This document shows, piece after piece, positions 1 through 10,240 of a stretch of DNA of 64,000 nt (position 1 is the stretch's first letter; each line of letters opens with the position of its first letter). The DNA lies in contig CAJNDS010001802.1 of the NCBI GenBank assembly GCA_905221605.1, positions 359,922-423,921 of the forward strand, written 5' to 3'. A program made the position numbers and the translations under genes. Origin of the DNA: Symbiodinium natans. Its lineage: Eukaryota; Sar; Dinophyceae; Suessiales; Symbiodiniaceae. The notes under the pieces are model-generated. The model was not told the origin of the DNA and ran no database searches. It saw only the letters and a list, made by a program, of their open reading frames with translations.

Positions 1-226
1 TGTGTTGGCAGAGTGTGAGGGATGTTTCGGGTCTAAAGCGGTTTGAAGCTTGGCGTCGGCAGTCTGCAATGTCGGAAGGCAAATCGGACACAGGTTTTGG
101 ATTTTAGAGTCATTGGAGGTGCAGCGGCGACAGTGGCGGGGCATGGCATGTGTTTTTAGTGTAACAGTTGTCAGATTCGGCACGTGGGTTAAGGGTTATC
201 ATGGACTGGCTCGCTTGGGCTTGCAG

Positions 227-282
227 ACCCTGGACGCGGATGGTGACCACATGATCGATGCAGATGAATTCCTGGACTCTTG
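227..282 (+). CDS. Exon with EF-hand calcium-binding loop
   Basis: The frame from position 50 carries a canonical 12-residue EF-hand loop, DADGDHMIDADE (233-268), with Asp at positions 1, 3 and 5, Gly at 4, Ile at 8 and Glu at 12, followed by FLDSW as the exiting helix. A clean acceptor (ggcttgcag, AG at 225-226) opens the exon, and a GC donor in 'tcttg|gcagg' (283) fits the other end. The protein upstream and downstream is not visible, so this may be one exon of a calcium-binding protein or of an EF-hand-bearing channel or kinase. The loop is seen directly; the exon ends are inferred. Confidence 0.6.
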
Positions 283-605
283 GCAGGATTCACGTTCCTT
301 TCGCCCACAGGAAACGTAGCAGTAGGACTCGGTCTGACCCTGAGTAAGTAGAGTCTTGTTCATGGTTGCTTGCCTCGGACTTGTGTGCCATGTGAGTTCT
401 GAGGATAGCTGCATCCGCATGCGCGGACCCCCTCGGTCTGTGGACGTTTGTGCCATCAAGCGGCAGGCGAATAAGATTCGGAGGTGGGACCTTTCAGAGG
501 GAGTGCGCTGGGAAGATGCAACTCGCAGCGCACCATGCCAGAGCCAGTTCAACTAGTGGTGAAAGCTTCCAAGCTACACTTCGCCAAGTGACATTTGTGG
601 TGTGA

Positions 606-818
606 GGCATGTGACAGACCTGTCAGATGCGCTTGACGACGTGATGCAAGTCCAGGAGGCGAGCAAGTGAACCCGAGCCAAAAGCACGAGCGGGACAGCC
701 AAGGGATAGTGCACCAAGCCTCGCCAGTCTGGTCCTTGCTGAGGAGATGCAATTCATCCTCCAGAAGACCGTCCGACAACAAGAGGTCAAAGACATGCCG
801 ATGCTCTCTATGCAGCAG
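606..818 (+). CDS. Two short exons, helical/coiled-coil-like protein
   Basis: Exon 606-666 reads VTDLSDALDDVMQVQEAS. Exon 728-818 reads LVLAEEMQFILQKTVRQQ, then EVKDMPMLSMQQ, up to a GT donor at 819. The 61-bp intron 667-727 begins GTGAAC and ends CCAG, and both sides are in phase 2, so the junction codon becomes Asn. The sequence is rich in Glu, Gln and Leu, which suggests an amphipathic helix. It lies 320 bp after the EF-hand exon and could belong to the same gene. I do not recognise the family. Confidence 0.4.
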
Positions 819-1051
819 GTTTAAGCCAATTTGGAGTTTAAAGGCCCTTTGCAGCCCAAAGGTCTGAAGGCCATAGGCCCTGACAGCCTAAGTTGGAGTG
901 GCATTGCGGTTTCCGAGCGGAAGGTTTTGTAGCTGTCCCTTTTGGCGGCAGCCTCGACCCTGGAGTCTTAGACACCGGGCTTCCAGAGGCAATGCCTTGA
1001 ACGCTCAGGGCTGTACAGAAGTGTTTCCAAACCGTGTCGTCGAGTCGTTCA

Positions 1052-1080
1052 TTCGTGTGTGTGTGTGTGTGTGTGTGTGT
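1052..1080. repeat. (GT)n microsatellite
   Basis: Uninterrupted GT dinucleotide run. The short open frames across it on both strands (VCVCV / HTHTH) are artefacts. Confidence 0.9.
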
Positions 1081-1451
1081 GCCACGGCGCAGCAGCTTTT
1101 CTTGTAAAAAACGGTGAGCAATGCTGGTCGAATACTGACGGCCCTAAGCCGCTAACCCACCGCATTTCCCGAAATCCATAAACCAGGTAAACCTTGGGAG
1201 GGTCCCCTGAGCCCTCTTCTGCAGGTGGGTTAGCCGGGGGGGCGCACCGGCGCACACAATTCCTGAGGAAAAATCGACACCTTCCCAAGTCGCATGACCA
1301 CTGTTACCTTTTTTTTTAGACTTCTCACAAGATCTGTGCTGGGTGGTACCTGGGCCCATCAGAGGCGCAGCACCCAGCTTGGGCTTCTTGGTGATGGCCC
1401 CTCTGTTGCAGCAAGCCGAGTGCAGGGGTTTCGGGTCGTGAGGTGTCAGTA

Positions 1452-1530
1452 CCCTAAACCCTAAACCGCCTAAACCCTAAACCCTAAACCCTAAACCCCA
1501 AACCCCTAAACCCTAAGCCCTGAACCTCTC
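1452..1530. repeat. Telomere-like CCCTAAA repeats, C-rich on + strand
   Basis: Several near-perfect CCCTAAA units with degenerate neighbours (CCCCAAA, CCTAAGC). It is interstitial, not a chromosome end. The whole stretch 820-3,075 otherwise shows no exon I can defend. Confidence 0.85.
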
Positions 1531-3078
1531 GAGGTGTTCTCGGAGCGCTGCTTGCTGCAGAGGTGGCGGCTCAAGGCTCTGAAGACATGCAGACACTGCA
1601 GCTGTCGCTTTGGGCTGGCCCTTTTTTTGGGAAAACCTTAGGGAGCCTCCGGGTCTGGGGCGCGGCCTGGGGTTTTCTTTGGGCAGTTGAACCTTGAGAC
1701 GTGTGCAGGTGGCCTACGATGGCTCCGGGTTCCGGGGCTGGCAGCCGTTGGGTGTCGAAGGTGCGCGAGAACATGTCCAGACATTTGTTTGAGCTTGTGT
1801 GTGTTTTTTGGGAATTATTCCCTCACCCCAAACTTGAGACTTAAACACGTTAATCCCTGGACCCTTGAAGTTTTGAGGGGAAGTCCTCTGCTGCACAGTC
1901 CCCGGCCTCGCAGTGAGCGTGGCTTACATCGCTCTTTGTTTTCTGGGCCTACGTTGGCCAGCGGAGCCTCTTTGGAAGATGTTCGTAGTCCCAGCTCATC
2001 TCTCACTCTTCTGCTCTCCTCTCTATGTCTGTGTTTTGTTGTGGCAATTCGAAGAGGATGCAGCGTTCACACATATGGACTCTACAGACTCGCATGTCAA
2101 TGTTAGCCCCTCGTTGCATGTGGCGTTGTTTAAGAGGTTTCGCGAGGTTTGCTTTTGGAATTCATGTATCAGGGCCTTAGGCTCTTGATGCTCTATGTAT
2201 CACATTCCTTCCACACAGCATCGGCATCACCACAGGCGCGCGGACGGTGCATCGCACACTGGCTGCTGCTTTGATGGCCTCGCATCCTTTGCACAGTGCT
2301 GCGGCGACACTTCAGAGATTGCTCTAAGGCTGATTGACATAGACAATACGATGTCGTGCCTGGGCCCGAAGCTCTAGACCCGAAACATCCTAAACGTCCG
2401 AAAGACCTCCTTGAACAAAGCAAGGCTTTCAGCATGTGCGCGCCTTTTTGTCCCAAGTGGTCATATTCCAACTTCCGACCCCAAAACGGCAGGTGGCATG
2501 CGTATTTCAACTAACCATCTTTGAGATTGAACGAGTGCTGTGGCTTTGATTTTGCACAAGTTTGGGGCATCTTCAGCCGTTTTTGCAAAATTTCCCGTCA
2601 TGTCCGACAGCTCTGTGCATGTTGCTGTCGGAAATCGTGCTCCACGCCACCCCTCGGCCGCTGAGTCTGCGTCAAAGAGCTTTATGCCATTGCTTGGGGT
2701 GTATGCCGGCATACTCACGAGCCTCGCACGCCCTTGACTGATAAGGCCGGCTCCGGCAGGCTCCTGTGCTGGTGGGCTGTTCACGCACGGATCGGGGTGT
2801 GCACGCGGAGGCTTGGGTCATTGGGCAGAGCTTCTAAAGTTTTCGGGTCTGTGTGAGTGTGAGGGAGATTGGTGTAGAGTGTTAGGGTTTCTGGGGGTTT
2901 GAGTGCGAAGAGAATTCGAGGTACATGACGTGGCGCATGGGTTCGAGACGAGGCCCCGAAAACCCTTAAACCGTCAAACCCCAGAAACCCCCAAAAATCG
3001 AAAAAGCCCTAAACCTTAAACCCTAAACCTTAAAACCCTAAACCTTAAACCCTCAACCTCCAACCGCACCAGGGCCAG

Positions 3079-3147
3079 GTGGCGCACGTCGACCTGCTGA
3101 GCCTTCCGGACCTTGATGCGGACACCCTCAGGCACTCCCGGGGCGCG
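3079..3147 (+). CDS. Exon of unrecognised gene
   Basis: After the acceptor GGGCCAG (AG 3077-3078) the frame reads VAHVDLLSLPDLDADTLRHS with strongly G/C-ending codons, then loses coding character. It is preceded by 60 bp of CCCTAAA-type repeat (3,000-3,060). It is probably the first visible exon of the gene that continues to about 5.8 kb. No family is recognised. Confidence 0.45.
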
Positions 3148-3710
3148 AGGTTTGCTGTGGGGGTGGGGGCTGCTCGGGCCCTCAACGCACGAAGCGTGCG
3201 AGTTCAGAGTCCATGCCAGCCAAGCTTCTCATGACATGTGGATTGCTTGCTGGACAGCCTGCACAGACCCTGAGCATCCCTAAAACCCAAACATCTCCTA
3301 AGTACTCTCGGCATGCCGGAGGCGGCGGGTGAACCGCCGGCTGCCAGAAGACGTGCTACTCAGTCGCCTGCGTTCTGTTTAATTCTTGTGAACTGCTGCG
3401 CTGGGATGTCCGCACATGTCGAGGTGTTCTAGAAGTTAGAATGGAAAAGACAGAAGCCGAAGGAATGGCAGCAGCCGCCAGTAAACAGAAGCTGCATTAT
3501 GTCTACAAGGGCTGACAGAGCAGGTAAGGCAGTTGCTGGAAGCCTACCCAGCCACCCAGCAGCAGACAAGCTCAATCCTGGACGGCACTAGCGCGTGACC
3601 CTTGTTGGAATCTTCGGCTTTGCAGCTCATGCATTGGTGCCAGAAATGTCCTTTACCCCCTTGCTATGACCGTAGCCTTTGTGCCGTTCATCAAAGAGGG
3701 CCACCCCGCC

Positions 3711-3732
3711 CCCCCCCCCCCCCCCCCCCCCG
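3711..3732. repeat. Poly-C run
   Basis: About 20 consecutive C within an otherwise mixed sequence, just upstream of the 3.8-4.0 kb exon. Polyproline frames across it are artefacts. Confidence 0.9.
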
Positions 3733-3794
3733 AAGCCTCCTGAAACCCATTCCCAGAAAGAGGATGCCGATGGATGGACGCGGTTCCCCAACCG

Positions 3795-4044
3795 AGGTCA
3801 ACAGAAGCTTTCACGCGCGGAGGTCCGCCTTGCACAAGTGCCTGGACAGCCAGACTACTTGTCCTTCGGGGACTTCGGAGTGTTCCCCCGGGCAAGGCAT
3901 TGTATCATACATTCGAGGAGTTGGCAGGGGGAGGTCCAAGCAGGTGTGTGGCGCAATATTCTAGATTTCAGGCGCTACCGCTACGACTTGCTGCTGCGCC
4001 CGCGCCCGTCGCCGTTCGAAGCGCGGTTTGTCTGGGCAGCTTAG
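3795..4044 (+). CDS. Long exon-like segment, unrecognised protein
   Basis: The frame passing through 3,679-4,044 has protein-like composition: RAEVRLAQVPGQPDYLSFGD, then FGVFPRARHCIIHSRSWQGE, then LDFRRYRYDLLLRPRPSPFE, ending ARFVWAA and TAG. The Arg/Tyr/Phe-rich segment and G/C-ending codons make coding likely. The part before about 3,790 is poly-C derived and probably intron. The exact 5' end is unknown, and the final TAG may lie beyond a donor site. I cannot name a family; homology search of this segment is the best way into this gene. Confidence 0.45.
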
Positions 4045-4436
4045 ATGTCAGCAGAGCCAAGCAAGAAGTGTGCTTTTCTGCGTGCCCATGGCCTGATCTT
4101 CAGTGCTGTCTTTGGTAATGGTTGTTTGTGAGAATCGACATCTGCCAGCAATTTCAAGGCAATCACCTGCACAATTTGCCACCGTCCTATGATCTGACCA
4201 GAAGCCTGACAGTACTTCCCTTGCAGCGAAGCTCCGAGCTCGCTCTGAGATGTACCGAGTACCGAGTAGCATTCCTGATCAAACCCTTGTGCAGAATCAC
4301 AACGCAGCTCCCTGAACCCTAAATGCAAAGCCCTCGGCCCTCAACAGAGCCGAAACCCTGGAATCCCAACCCGAGCCCCCACTCCCCCCCCGCCCCCCTC
4401 CTCACGCCCAAATGAATGCTTCAAACCTCAGCCCAG

Positions 4437-4514
4437 GCAGTGGGTGACCTGCCCGCGGCCACTATTGCCGAGGCCGCACAGCGGCTCAATGGGCAGGTGC
4501 GGGGTGGCTGCCAG
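4437..4514 (+). CDS. Exon, alanine-rich helix, unrecognised gene
   Basis: Acceptor CTCAGCCCAG and donor CCAG|GTTTGT bracket exactly 26 codons in phase 0: AVGDLPAATIAEAAQRLNGQ then VRGGCQ. The upstream intron end is C-rich (CCCTAAA-like, poly-C) and the downstream intron start is G/T-rich (ggggggttc, gggtttggggttcag), the pattern seen around many exons here. No family is recognised. Confidence 0.6.
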
Positions 4515-4947
4515 GTTTGTTTTTGTGTCTTTTGGGGGGGTTCATCGAAGGGTTTGGGGTTCAGAGGTGCTTCAGGGTTCAGGTTTACACTCTTGAGTCT
4601 TGTGGGATGAGGCGACCTCAACCCCCTTTAATTACTCGCTTCGGCTTCCTTCCCAGAGAAGGCCCTGGACTGCAGCCTCCTGACCGTGAACTGGCGGGCT
4701 TCCTGCAGAGCTGGCACGGCGCCTCCATGCAATGTGGTCATGGGCCCTTCGAAGCCGCCCCCAAAGTTTTTTAAGGACCATGGCCAGGCTACTAAGAGGC
4801 CATGGGCTTTTTCTAATATGCACCTTTTGAGTAGGATCGGGGGCCTTCTCTCTCCCGGACTGTCATGTCGGCTGTTTAGAGGTTTTGCCATGAGGATCCA
4901 GCTTCTGTGAGGCTTCCGCATGTCACCCATCTACAGCTTGACGTCAG

Positions 4948-5160
4948 GATGACTTCGATGAGGCCTACTACGGGCCGCTGACGAAGCGGCTGCATCCTCA
5001 GAGGCCTTTGTTAGCTAACTGCAACATCTGCGCCACCAGAATCGTTTCCTCAAAGCGCCCCCCTTCGGCCCCAAGGCTGCTCATCGACACATGCTGGGAC
5101 GCTGCATCGGAAAAGCTGATCCTCAGCTGCCACCATTTGCCTGCCCCCTTTGGTGTGTCA
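4948..5160 (+). CDS. Exon, unrecognised gene
   Basis: After acceptor GACGTCAG the frame reads DDFDEAYYGPLTKRLHPQRP and stays open through 5,232 (LLANCNICATRIVSSKR, LLIDTCWDAASEKL). The first 20 residues look most coding. The 3' boundary is uncertain and may be earlier than given. It is part of the 3.0-5.8 kb gene. Confidence 0.45.
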
Positions 5161-5195
5161 TTGAAGAAGTCTTGGTTGCTTTTTGTGTGTTGCAG

Positions 5196-5290
5196 GTTTT
5201 ACGTACACACAGCACAAAGTTCGGCTCTATAACAGCACCTTGCGGCTAGCCAAGGAGCGTGCGCCTGGAGTGCAAGGCTTTCCTGTACAG
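5196..5290 (+). CDS. Exon, unrecognised gene
   Basis: Acceptor TTTTTGTGTGTTGCAG (AG 5194-5195) is a good polypyrimidine-AG site. The phase-1 frame reads FTYTQHKVRLYNSTLRLAKE, then RAPGVQGFPV. The exon end is not fixed. It follows the 4.95 kb exon and is probably the same gene. Confidence 0.5.
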
Positions 5291-5564
5291 GCGGCCTGTG
5301 TGGCGACCCCAAGAAAGCCCCAGCGGGTTTCTCTTCCATGGCCTTGTGTACATGTCTTGCAAGCTCCATGTGCTCAGTCCTCTTGATTCTGGTCCTGATG
5401 TTGGGTGCACTAAAGACTATATGGGGCCGTGCTAAGACCGGAAAGGGAAAGGGAGCAGAAAGTGCCAGTTGGGTAGATCTTTGACGGCTGGACTCTTAGA
5501 CGCTGGGTTTCGGGAGGCCCCGCTGGGCCCTGAGCCCTAACTCCTACACCCAAGAACCTCCTGA

Positions 5565-5645
5565 ACCCTAAACCCTAAACCCTAAACCCCAAACCCTAAA
5601 CCTTAAACCCTAAACCCTGAACCCTGAACCCTGAACCCTACACTG
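5565..5645. repeat. CCCTAAA telomere-like repeats
   Basis: About ten CCCTAAA/CCCTGAA units in C-rich orientation, immediately upstream of the 5.67 kb exon. A TTTAGGG-orientation run follows that exon at 5,805-5,838. Confidence 0.9.
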
Positions 5646-5665
5646 CAAACGCCCGACAGCTGCAG

Positions 5666-5748
5666 GATGGCTCGGGTTGCGGTTTCTGCACTTGTGGCCG
5701 GCGCACGCGGTGTCATCGACCCTGCAGACCTCAGCGACGCCGGGCACC
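5666..5748 (+). CDS. Exon, unrecognised gene
   Basis: Acceptor GACAGCTGCAG (AG 5664-5665), then MARVAVSALVAGARGVIDPA followed by DLSDAGHP in one frame with a clear preference for G/C third bases. It is flanked by CCCTAAA repeats before and TTTAGGG repeats after. It could be the last visible exon of the 3.0-5.8 kb gene. Confidence 0.5.
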
Positions 5749-5804
5749 CCGGGGTTTTCTGGGGGTTTCAGGGAGGCGCAGCTCCGACAGGTGTCTCCAA
5801 TGTT

Positions 5805-5838
5805 TTAGGGTTTAGGGTTTAGGGTTTAGGGTTTAGGT
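5805..5838. repeat. TTTAGGG repeats, G-rich on + strand
   Basis: Five consecutive TTTAGGG units, opposite in orientation to the run at 5,565, so the two could pair across the 5.67 kb exon. The stretch 5,850-7,550 holds no exon I can support; a possible phrase WLFAAASYQDWLRLLTD (6,945-7,010) after a TGCTGCAG acceptor is too ambiguous to call. Confidence 0.85.
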
Positions 5839-7551
5839 TCTGATCAGAACCCTAAGGCCTGCTTGCCTTGGATTTGCACAGCTTGCACTGTGTTGGCAGG
5901 GAGCGGCATCCTGTCCGATTATCAGACGTTCTCGTGTTCTTCGTGATGTGGTACGTGTGTTTGCCTCATGTTCTCTGGAACTTTTTTGGCTGTTACCTGA
6001 CTGCACACAGGAGGCTGTGAATGGTGTAGGTAAGCCGTCTCATGGATCCCCCTTTCATGGCGCCCACGCTTGAAGAGCCATCACAATCAGTCAAGTATGC
6101 CAAGTTTTGCTGCACCTTTTCAATTCTCCCTACCGCCGAACCCCTCTGAACCCTGAATCCTAAACCCTTAAATCGAAGCCCTATAACCTCTTAAACAGTT
6201 AAACATCCGTACCGTTGCGTCCTGGAGCTCGGAATGGGCCCAGGCCTCCTCTCCGACCTTCGCCAAAGCTATGCGAAGAGTGAAGGGCAGGAGTGGCGGG
6301 TCGGGTTTTGGGGGGGTTTGCGTTGGGAGGTTGGGCCACCAAGCACCCGAATGGCCCTCAAGCCCCAAGCAGAGGGCACTTCTGCCTGGAGTTGGGATTC
6401 GGAGAGCTTTTTTCGGGGGGGTTTGGGCAGTTTTTAGGGTTCGGCGTGGAGCCCTGAAGCAGCCCTGAAGCTCCTCAAGCCCTGGCGAGGATGGAGCTGG
6501 CCCCGCCCAGTGGTTTGTTCCTTGAAGAGGTTGCGTACCCACCAGAAGCTGGAGATGGCAGAGCAAAAAAAGTGGTGAGACTGCTGGGGGATCAGAGCTT
6601 GTGGGGCTCATGTGGGATTTTTGGGTGTTTGGTTATTTGGGAATTTGAGGATAGGGGCTGCAATCTTTGTGTGTGCACCACTGTGGCTCAAGCTTACGTT
6701 CTACCACCGTGTGAAATGCGCGAGCAGCGCCCGCCGCGTGGCTGAAGTTGTTGGGATGCTTTCGAGAGGTTTGGCAGGAGGCCGACGGGCCAGGTTGGGT
6801 GTTTGGGGTTCGAGTGCACTGGCCCATGTTGCGGAGTGCTGTGGCGCTGAGACTCGGCATGACTCGATCTTCGAGGATATGGGCGTCCTTTCTGCCCCTC
6901 GGCAGCAGATATTCAGACATGGGTCGGGCTACTGCTGCTTGCTGCAGTGGCTATTTGCGGCCGCATCCTACCAAGATTGGTTGCGGTTATTGACGGATAC
7001 TTTCAGCGATTGAGAACGGTCACAAGAGTTATGCATGGGGGTGGGCAGGCAAGTCGGCAGTGGGGGCTCAGTTTGCGCTTGTCTCTGCCATCCAAGAACC
7101 CTGCTGTCCTATGCAGCCGCAGCCTGCACAGGACAGTTCGTTTGGGGGCTTAGGGGTGTTTTGTCCAGAGGCTATCTTGTCTAAGGGTAGTTACATGGGC
7201 CCTTTTGATGGTCCCTCACCTCCTGAACAGGGTGCTGAAGTGTGGGCCCTTTAATTTTTAATGGGGTATATAAGGGGTATGTAAGGGGTCCCGTTCTAAC
7301 CTTCTAAGGGCCCATTCGGAATCCTAGCCAGACAATCTCTGAACCGCGAAGGAGACAATTGCAAAGCGGGGGAAGAGGCGCTCCGGGTCAAAAACCATGG
7401 TAGAGCTGATGTGACTTGGGCAGGAGCAGCAAGAATAGCAGTTGCGAGGATGGAACTTCCCTTTTCTGCGGATAAGGAGCTTTTAACAACGTGCTGGGTA
7501 TTTGGCCCTACAGCCATCGTGTTTCACCTTCTCCAACCAACCGCATTGCAG

Positions 7552-7583
7552 GCCAGATGTCCGAGGCGTTTAGGGCGTGGCTC
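7552..7583 (+). CDS. Micro-exon (QMSEAFRAWL)
   Basis: A 32-bp exon between a strong acceptor (caaccaaccgcattgcag) and a perfect donor (ctc|gtaagat) encodes QMSEAFRAWL. Both splice sites are textbook, so an exon is likely although it is tiny. The host gene is unknown. Confidence 0.5.
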
Positions 7584-7705
7584 GTAAGATCCTTCGATGT
7601 GTAGGCCGTGCTGATGCAGATTCGGAGCAACAGTCAGATGAACTCTTCGCTGCCACTTGGCTGGTGCAGGTTGCCATGAGAAGCCCCGCCGCTTGTAGCT
7701 TCCCA

Positions 7706-7800
7706 CTGGGAGTTTACGAAAATAAAGTACTCAAATATAGACCCCCAAGCAGTAGGATTCCCTGATATAAGGACCCCAATAAGGTACCCCAAACCCCCCA
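7706..7800 (-). mobile_element. Short inverted-repeat element, family B, copy 1
   Basis: A 90-bp segment (tttacgaaaataaag ... ggaccccaataaggtaccc) whose reverse complement matches segments at 16,440, 38,556 and 49,004 (reverse). Shared landmarks are GGTACCTTATTGGGGTCC, GGAATCCTACT and TTTCCGAA/TTCGTAAA ends. Size and dispersion suggest a non-autonomous DNA element (MITE-like). Confidence 0.55.
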
Positions 7801-7887
7801 TGTGCTCATACTGCCAAGGAAAGAGGTCCAACCCTTTGGGACCAACCTCGGAGGAGGGGAACGGAGGGCTCCTCTTGTCAACTGGGC

Positions 7888-7970
7888 GGTTTACGAAATG
7901 AGGGACCCCTTACGTACAGATCTCCATCCAATAAGGTACCCCTCTCATGTCGGAAACCCCTAACTCAGCA
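7888..7970 (-). mobile_element. Short inverted-repeat element, family B, copy 2
   Basis: Divergent relative of copy 1: gtttacgaaatgagggacccc, then caataaggtaccc, then tcggaaaccc. Between 7,970 and 9,578 I see no secure exon; short open stretches near 8,110-8,180 are suggestive only. Confidence 0.45.
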
Positions 7971-9279
7971 TCTGTGGCAGTGTATTCACTGATGCAGGTT
8001 CGGGGAAGCGCTCGGATGTGCTAGGATGAACATGTTGCTGGTGCTGGACTGTTGAGGGTTGCAATGAAGCCCCCCTGCAGGCTGGCTTTGCCTTGAAGAC
8101 TGGTTCTTCTCCGGCTTTGCTGGGCGCTACGTGTCGGGGCCCGGGACCTCCACGGACAGGAGTATGGTTGGACGGACGTTAGGATGGCGGCCGTTTTGTG
8201 CAGTTTCTCGAACCCTCCAAAAGAAGCGAAAGCCCAAGGCTAACATACAACCGACCGAAGCACGATAGCCCCAAGCCCTACCAGCAGCCCGGAATGACGG
8301 AATTCTGAAACCGAGGACCCAAGGCCCAAACCTTTTTGGCTCTCCAGGTCAACCTCCGACGGGGTGGGCCAGGGCGCCTGCTTGCCGCCGCTGCTGTTGG
8401 GCTGCTGGGCCTTCAATATGTTTTGTGTTTTAAGCTGCTTGGAGGTTAGTGGGGGGGGTTCATGGGAGCCAGTTGTCTCCTTCCCAACCCCTCCTCTGCT
8501 GCTGAATGCAGACGTTGGCTGAAGAACTGGCGGGGAGCCTATACACGCGAATATGAGCTTTGGCAGCTTTGGGGTGTAAGCTCTTAGCCCTGGCACTAAG
8601 ACTGCCTCACCTCGTACAGGAGAAAAGTAAGCCAGCAGCTAGGGAACAAAGGGGCAGTCACACCTGAGACAGAAGGCCCACCACACCTAGGAAGCAACCC
8701 AGACCTTTGCCGGAGAGGAACAATAGCCAGCAAACAGCATCCACACCTAGAAGAATCTCAGACCCCTGCTGCACCCACCTTGTGTCATTAGAGATGTGAG
8801 CGGAGAGTGGTGAGACTTCAAGGCGGTCAGGCCTGGAGCCGCGATTGATCTTGGGCATGTCATTCACCATAGCCGCAAGGTCGTGATGCATCTGCCTCGT
8901 CTAAAGACCCCTTCCGCTTCTAGAATTGCTCGGGTTGGTTTCGAGAGCTGGGAAGGTTATGCCTTAGGGGTTTCGTTCATATACTCCCAGCACAGAACCC
9001 CTACATTGCCCAAGTTCTCTGAGGAAGCTTCCCCCCACATGCCTACTTGCACGTTCCGTAGAGGGAATCTGAAGTTCCACATCCCCCATCCCCTCAAACC
9101 CCAAACGTACTGGAAGGCTCTTCATAAGGAAGCAGGAAGGTACCCCATCTAGTCGCCATGCGAGTCTTAAATCCTACGCCTCCGACTGAGAACCCGCGAA
9201 CGCCCGAGAGCCCCCGCGGAGCACCTTTTTTAAGACAGTGCCGATGAGAGTTTGGATCCCTTGAGTTGCTTTGGGGTTT

Positions 9280-9350
9280 GGGGTTTAGGGTCTGGGGTTT
9301 GGGGTTTGGTTTAGGGGTTAGGGTTTAGGGTTTAGTGGTCAAGGTTTGGG
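9280..9350. repeat. TTTAGGG/TTTGGGG degenerate repeats
   Basis: G-rich telomere-like units (ggggtttgggg, gggtttagggtttag). Confidence 0.85.
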
Positions 9351-9578
9351 GTTTAAGGTTTAGGACACTTCAGCTTCAGGTGATGAGGGTCCCTGGCCAT
9401 CCGAGGGCGTCCTCACACAGAGGCGGGGTCAATTCTGGGACTCCGAGCCAGGGGAGCTTGTTTACGTTGCGATCCTTTGAATTCCGAAGCCTTGAACCCC
9501 AAGAAGGCCGAATCCCGAAGCCCCAAGAAGCTCCAATGCCCTAAGGCTTGTAGCACCCCGTTCTTTGGATCATGGCAG

Positions 9579-9652
9579 GCTTGTGAAGCAGTACGGCAAG
9601 CAGTTCGCGGCCGAGGTTTTCATGGCCCACAGGCCAGTCTTCGCGCATGGGG
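9579..9652 (+). CDS. Exon, unrecognised (LVKQYGKQFAAEVF)
   Basis: Acceptor GGATCATGGCAG, then phase-2 frame LVKQYGKQFAAEVFMAHRPV, FAHG, with strong G/C third bases. It lies 490 bp before the first GH5 exon recognised and could be its upstream exon or belong to a separate gene. I do not recognise the sequence. Confidence 0.5.
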
Positions 9653-10137
9653 ATGGGGTTGTTCCAATTTGGCCCTGACATGGTGGTGTGCTGCTTTTCC
9701 TCAGAGTTTAGTCAGTCTGCATCCTGGACCAGAATGCGTATCAATTTAGTGAAAATTCGTGGCGGGATGAAGTATCTCTTCCTGATAGTTCCAGGAATCG
9801 CGAATCGAATCTGCCACCCCAAACGCTCTGGCATGCACCTTCCTTGTTTCATGCCCACACAGAGGCGGCAAGGGCTCACTTCCATGAAAATTGACTGGTG
9901 ACCAGGAATGACTTCATCGGACCGACTGACCTCCAGGCATGCGGGATGGAACCAAACGAAATTCCCAGCTCTGTTTCATTAAAGCAGAATCGTCAGGAAG
10001 CCTCGAATTGTCGCCGCAGCCTGTGTGCAGCCATCGGTGGCGCAACGAGAGACCGCACCCCGAAAAGCTACGTTTGGCCATGTAACACCATAGTTCTACT
10101 GGTGACGCAACAACTGGTGACGCAACAGCTGTTGCAG

Positions 10138-10240
10138 CTTGTTTGCCTTCGTCATGTCGCTGTTCGAGGCCATGAAGAAGATCGGCATCAAGGTGGTCAG
10201 AATCCCTATTACCTGGACTCTCTTCGCAGATGCCCTCGCT
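10138..10240 (+). CDS. GH5 exon: strand with VRIPITW
   Basis: Reads LFAFVMSLFEAMKKIGIKVV then RIPITWTLFADALA. 'G-x-K-x-VRIPxTW' is the hallmark N-terminal GH5 barrel segment; the Arg is normally an active-site residue. Acceptor CAGCTGTTGCAG, GT donor at 10241. Confidence 0.75.
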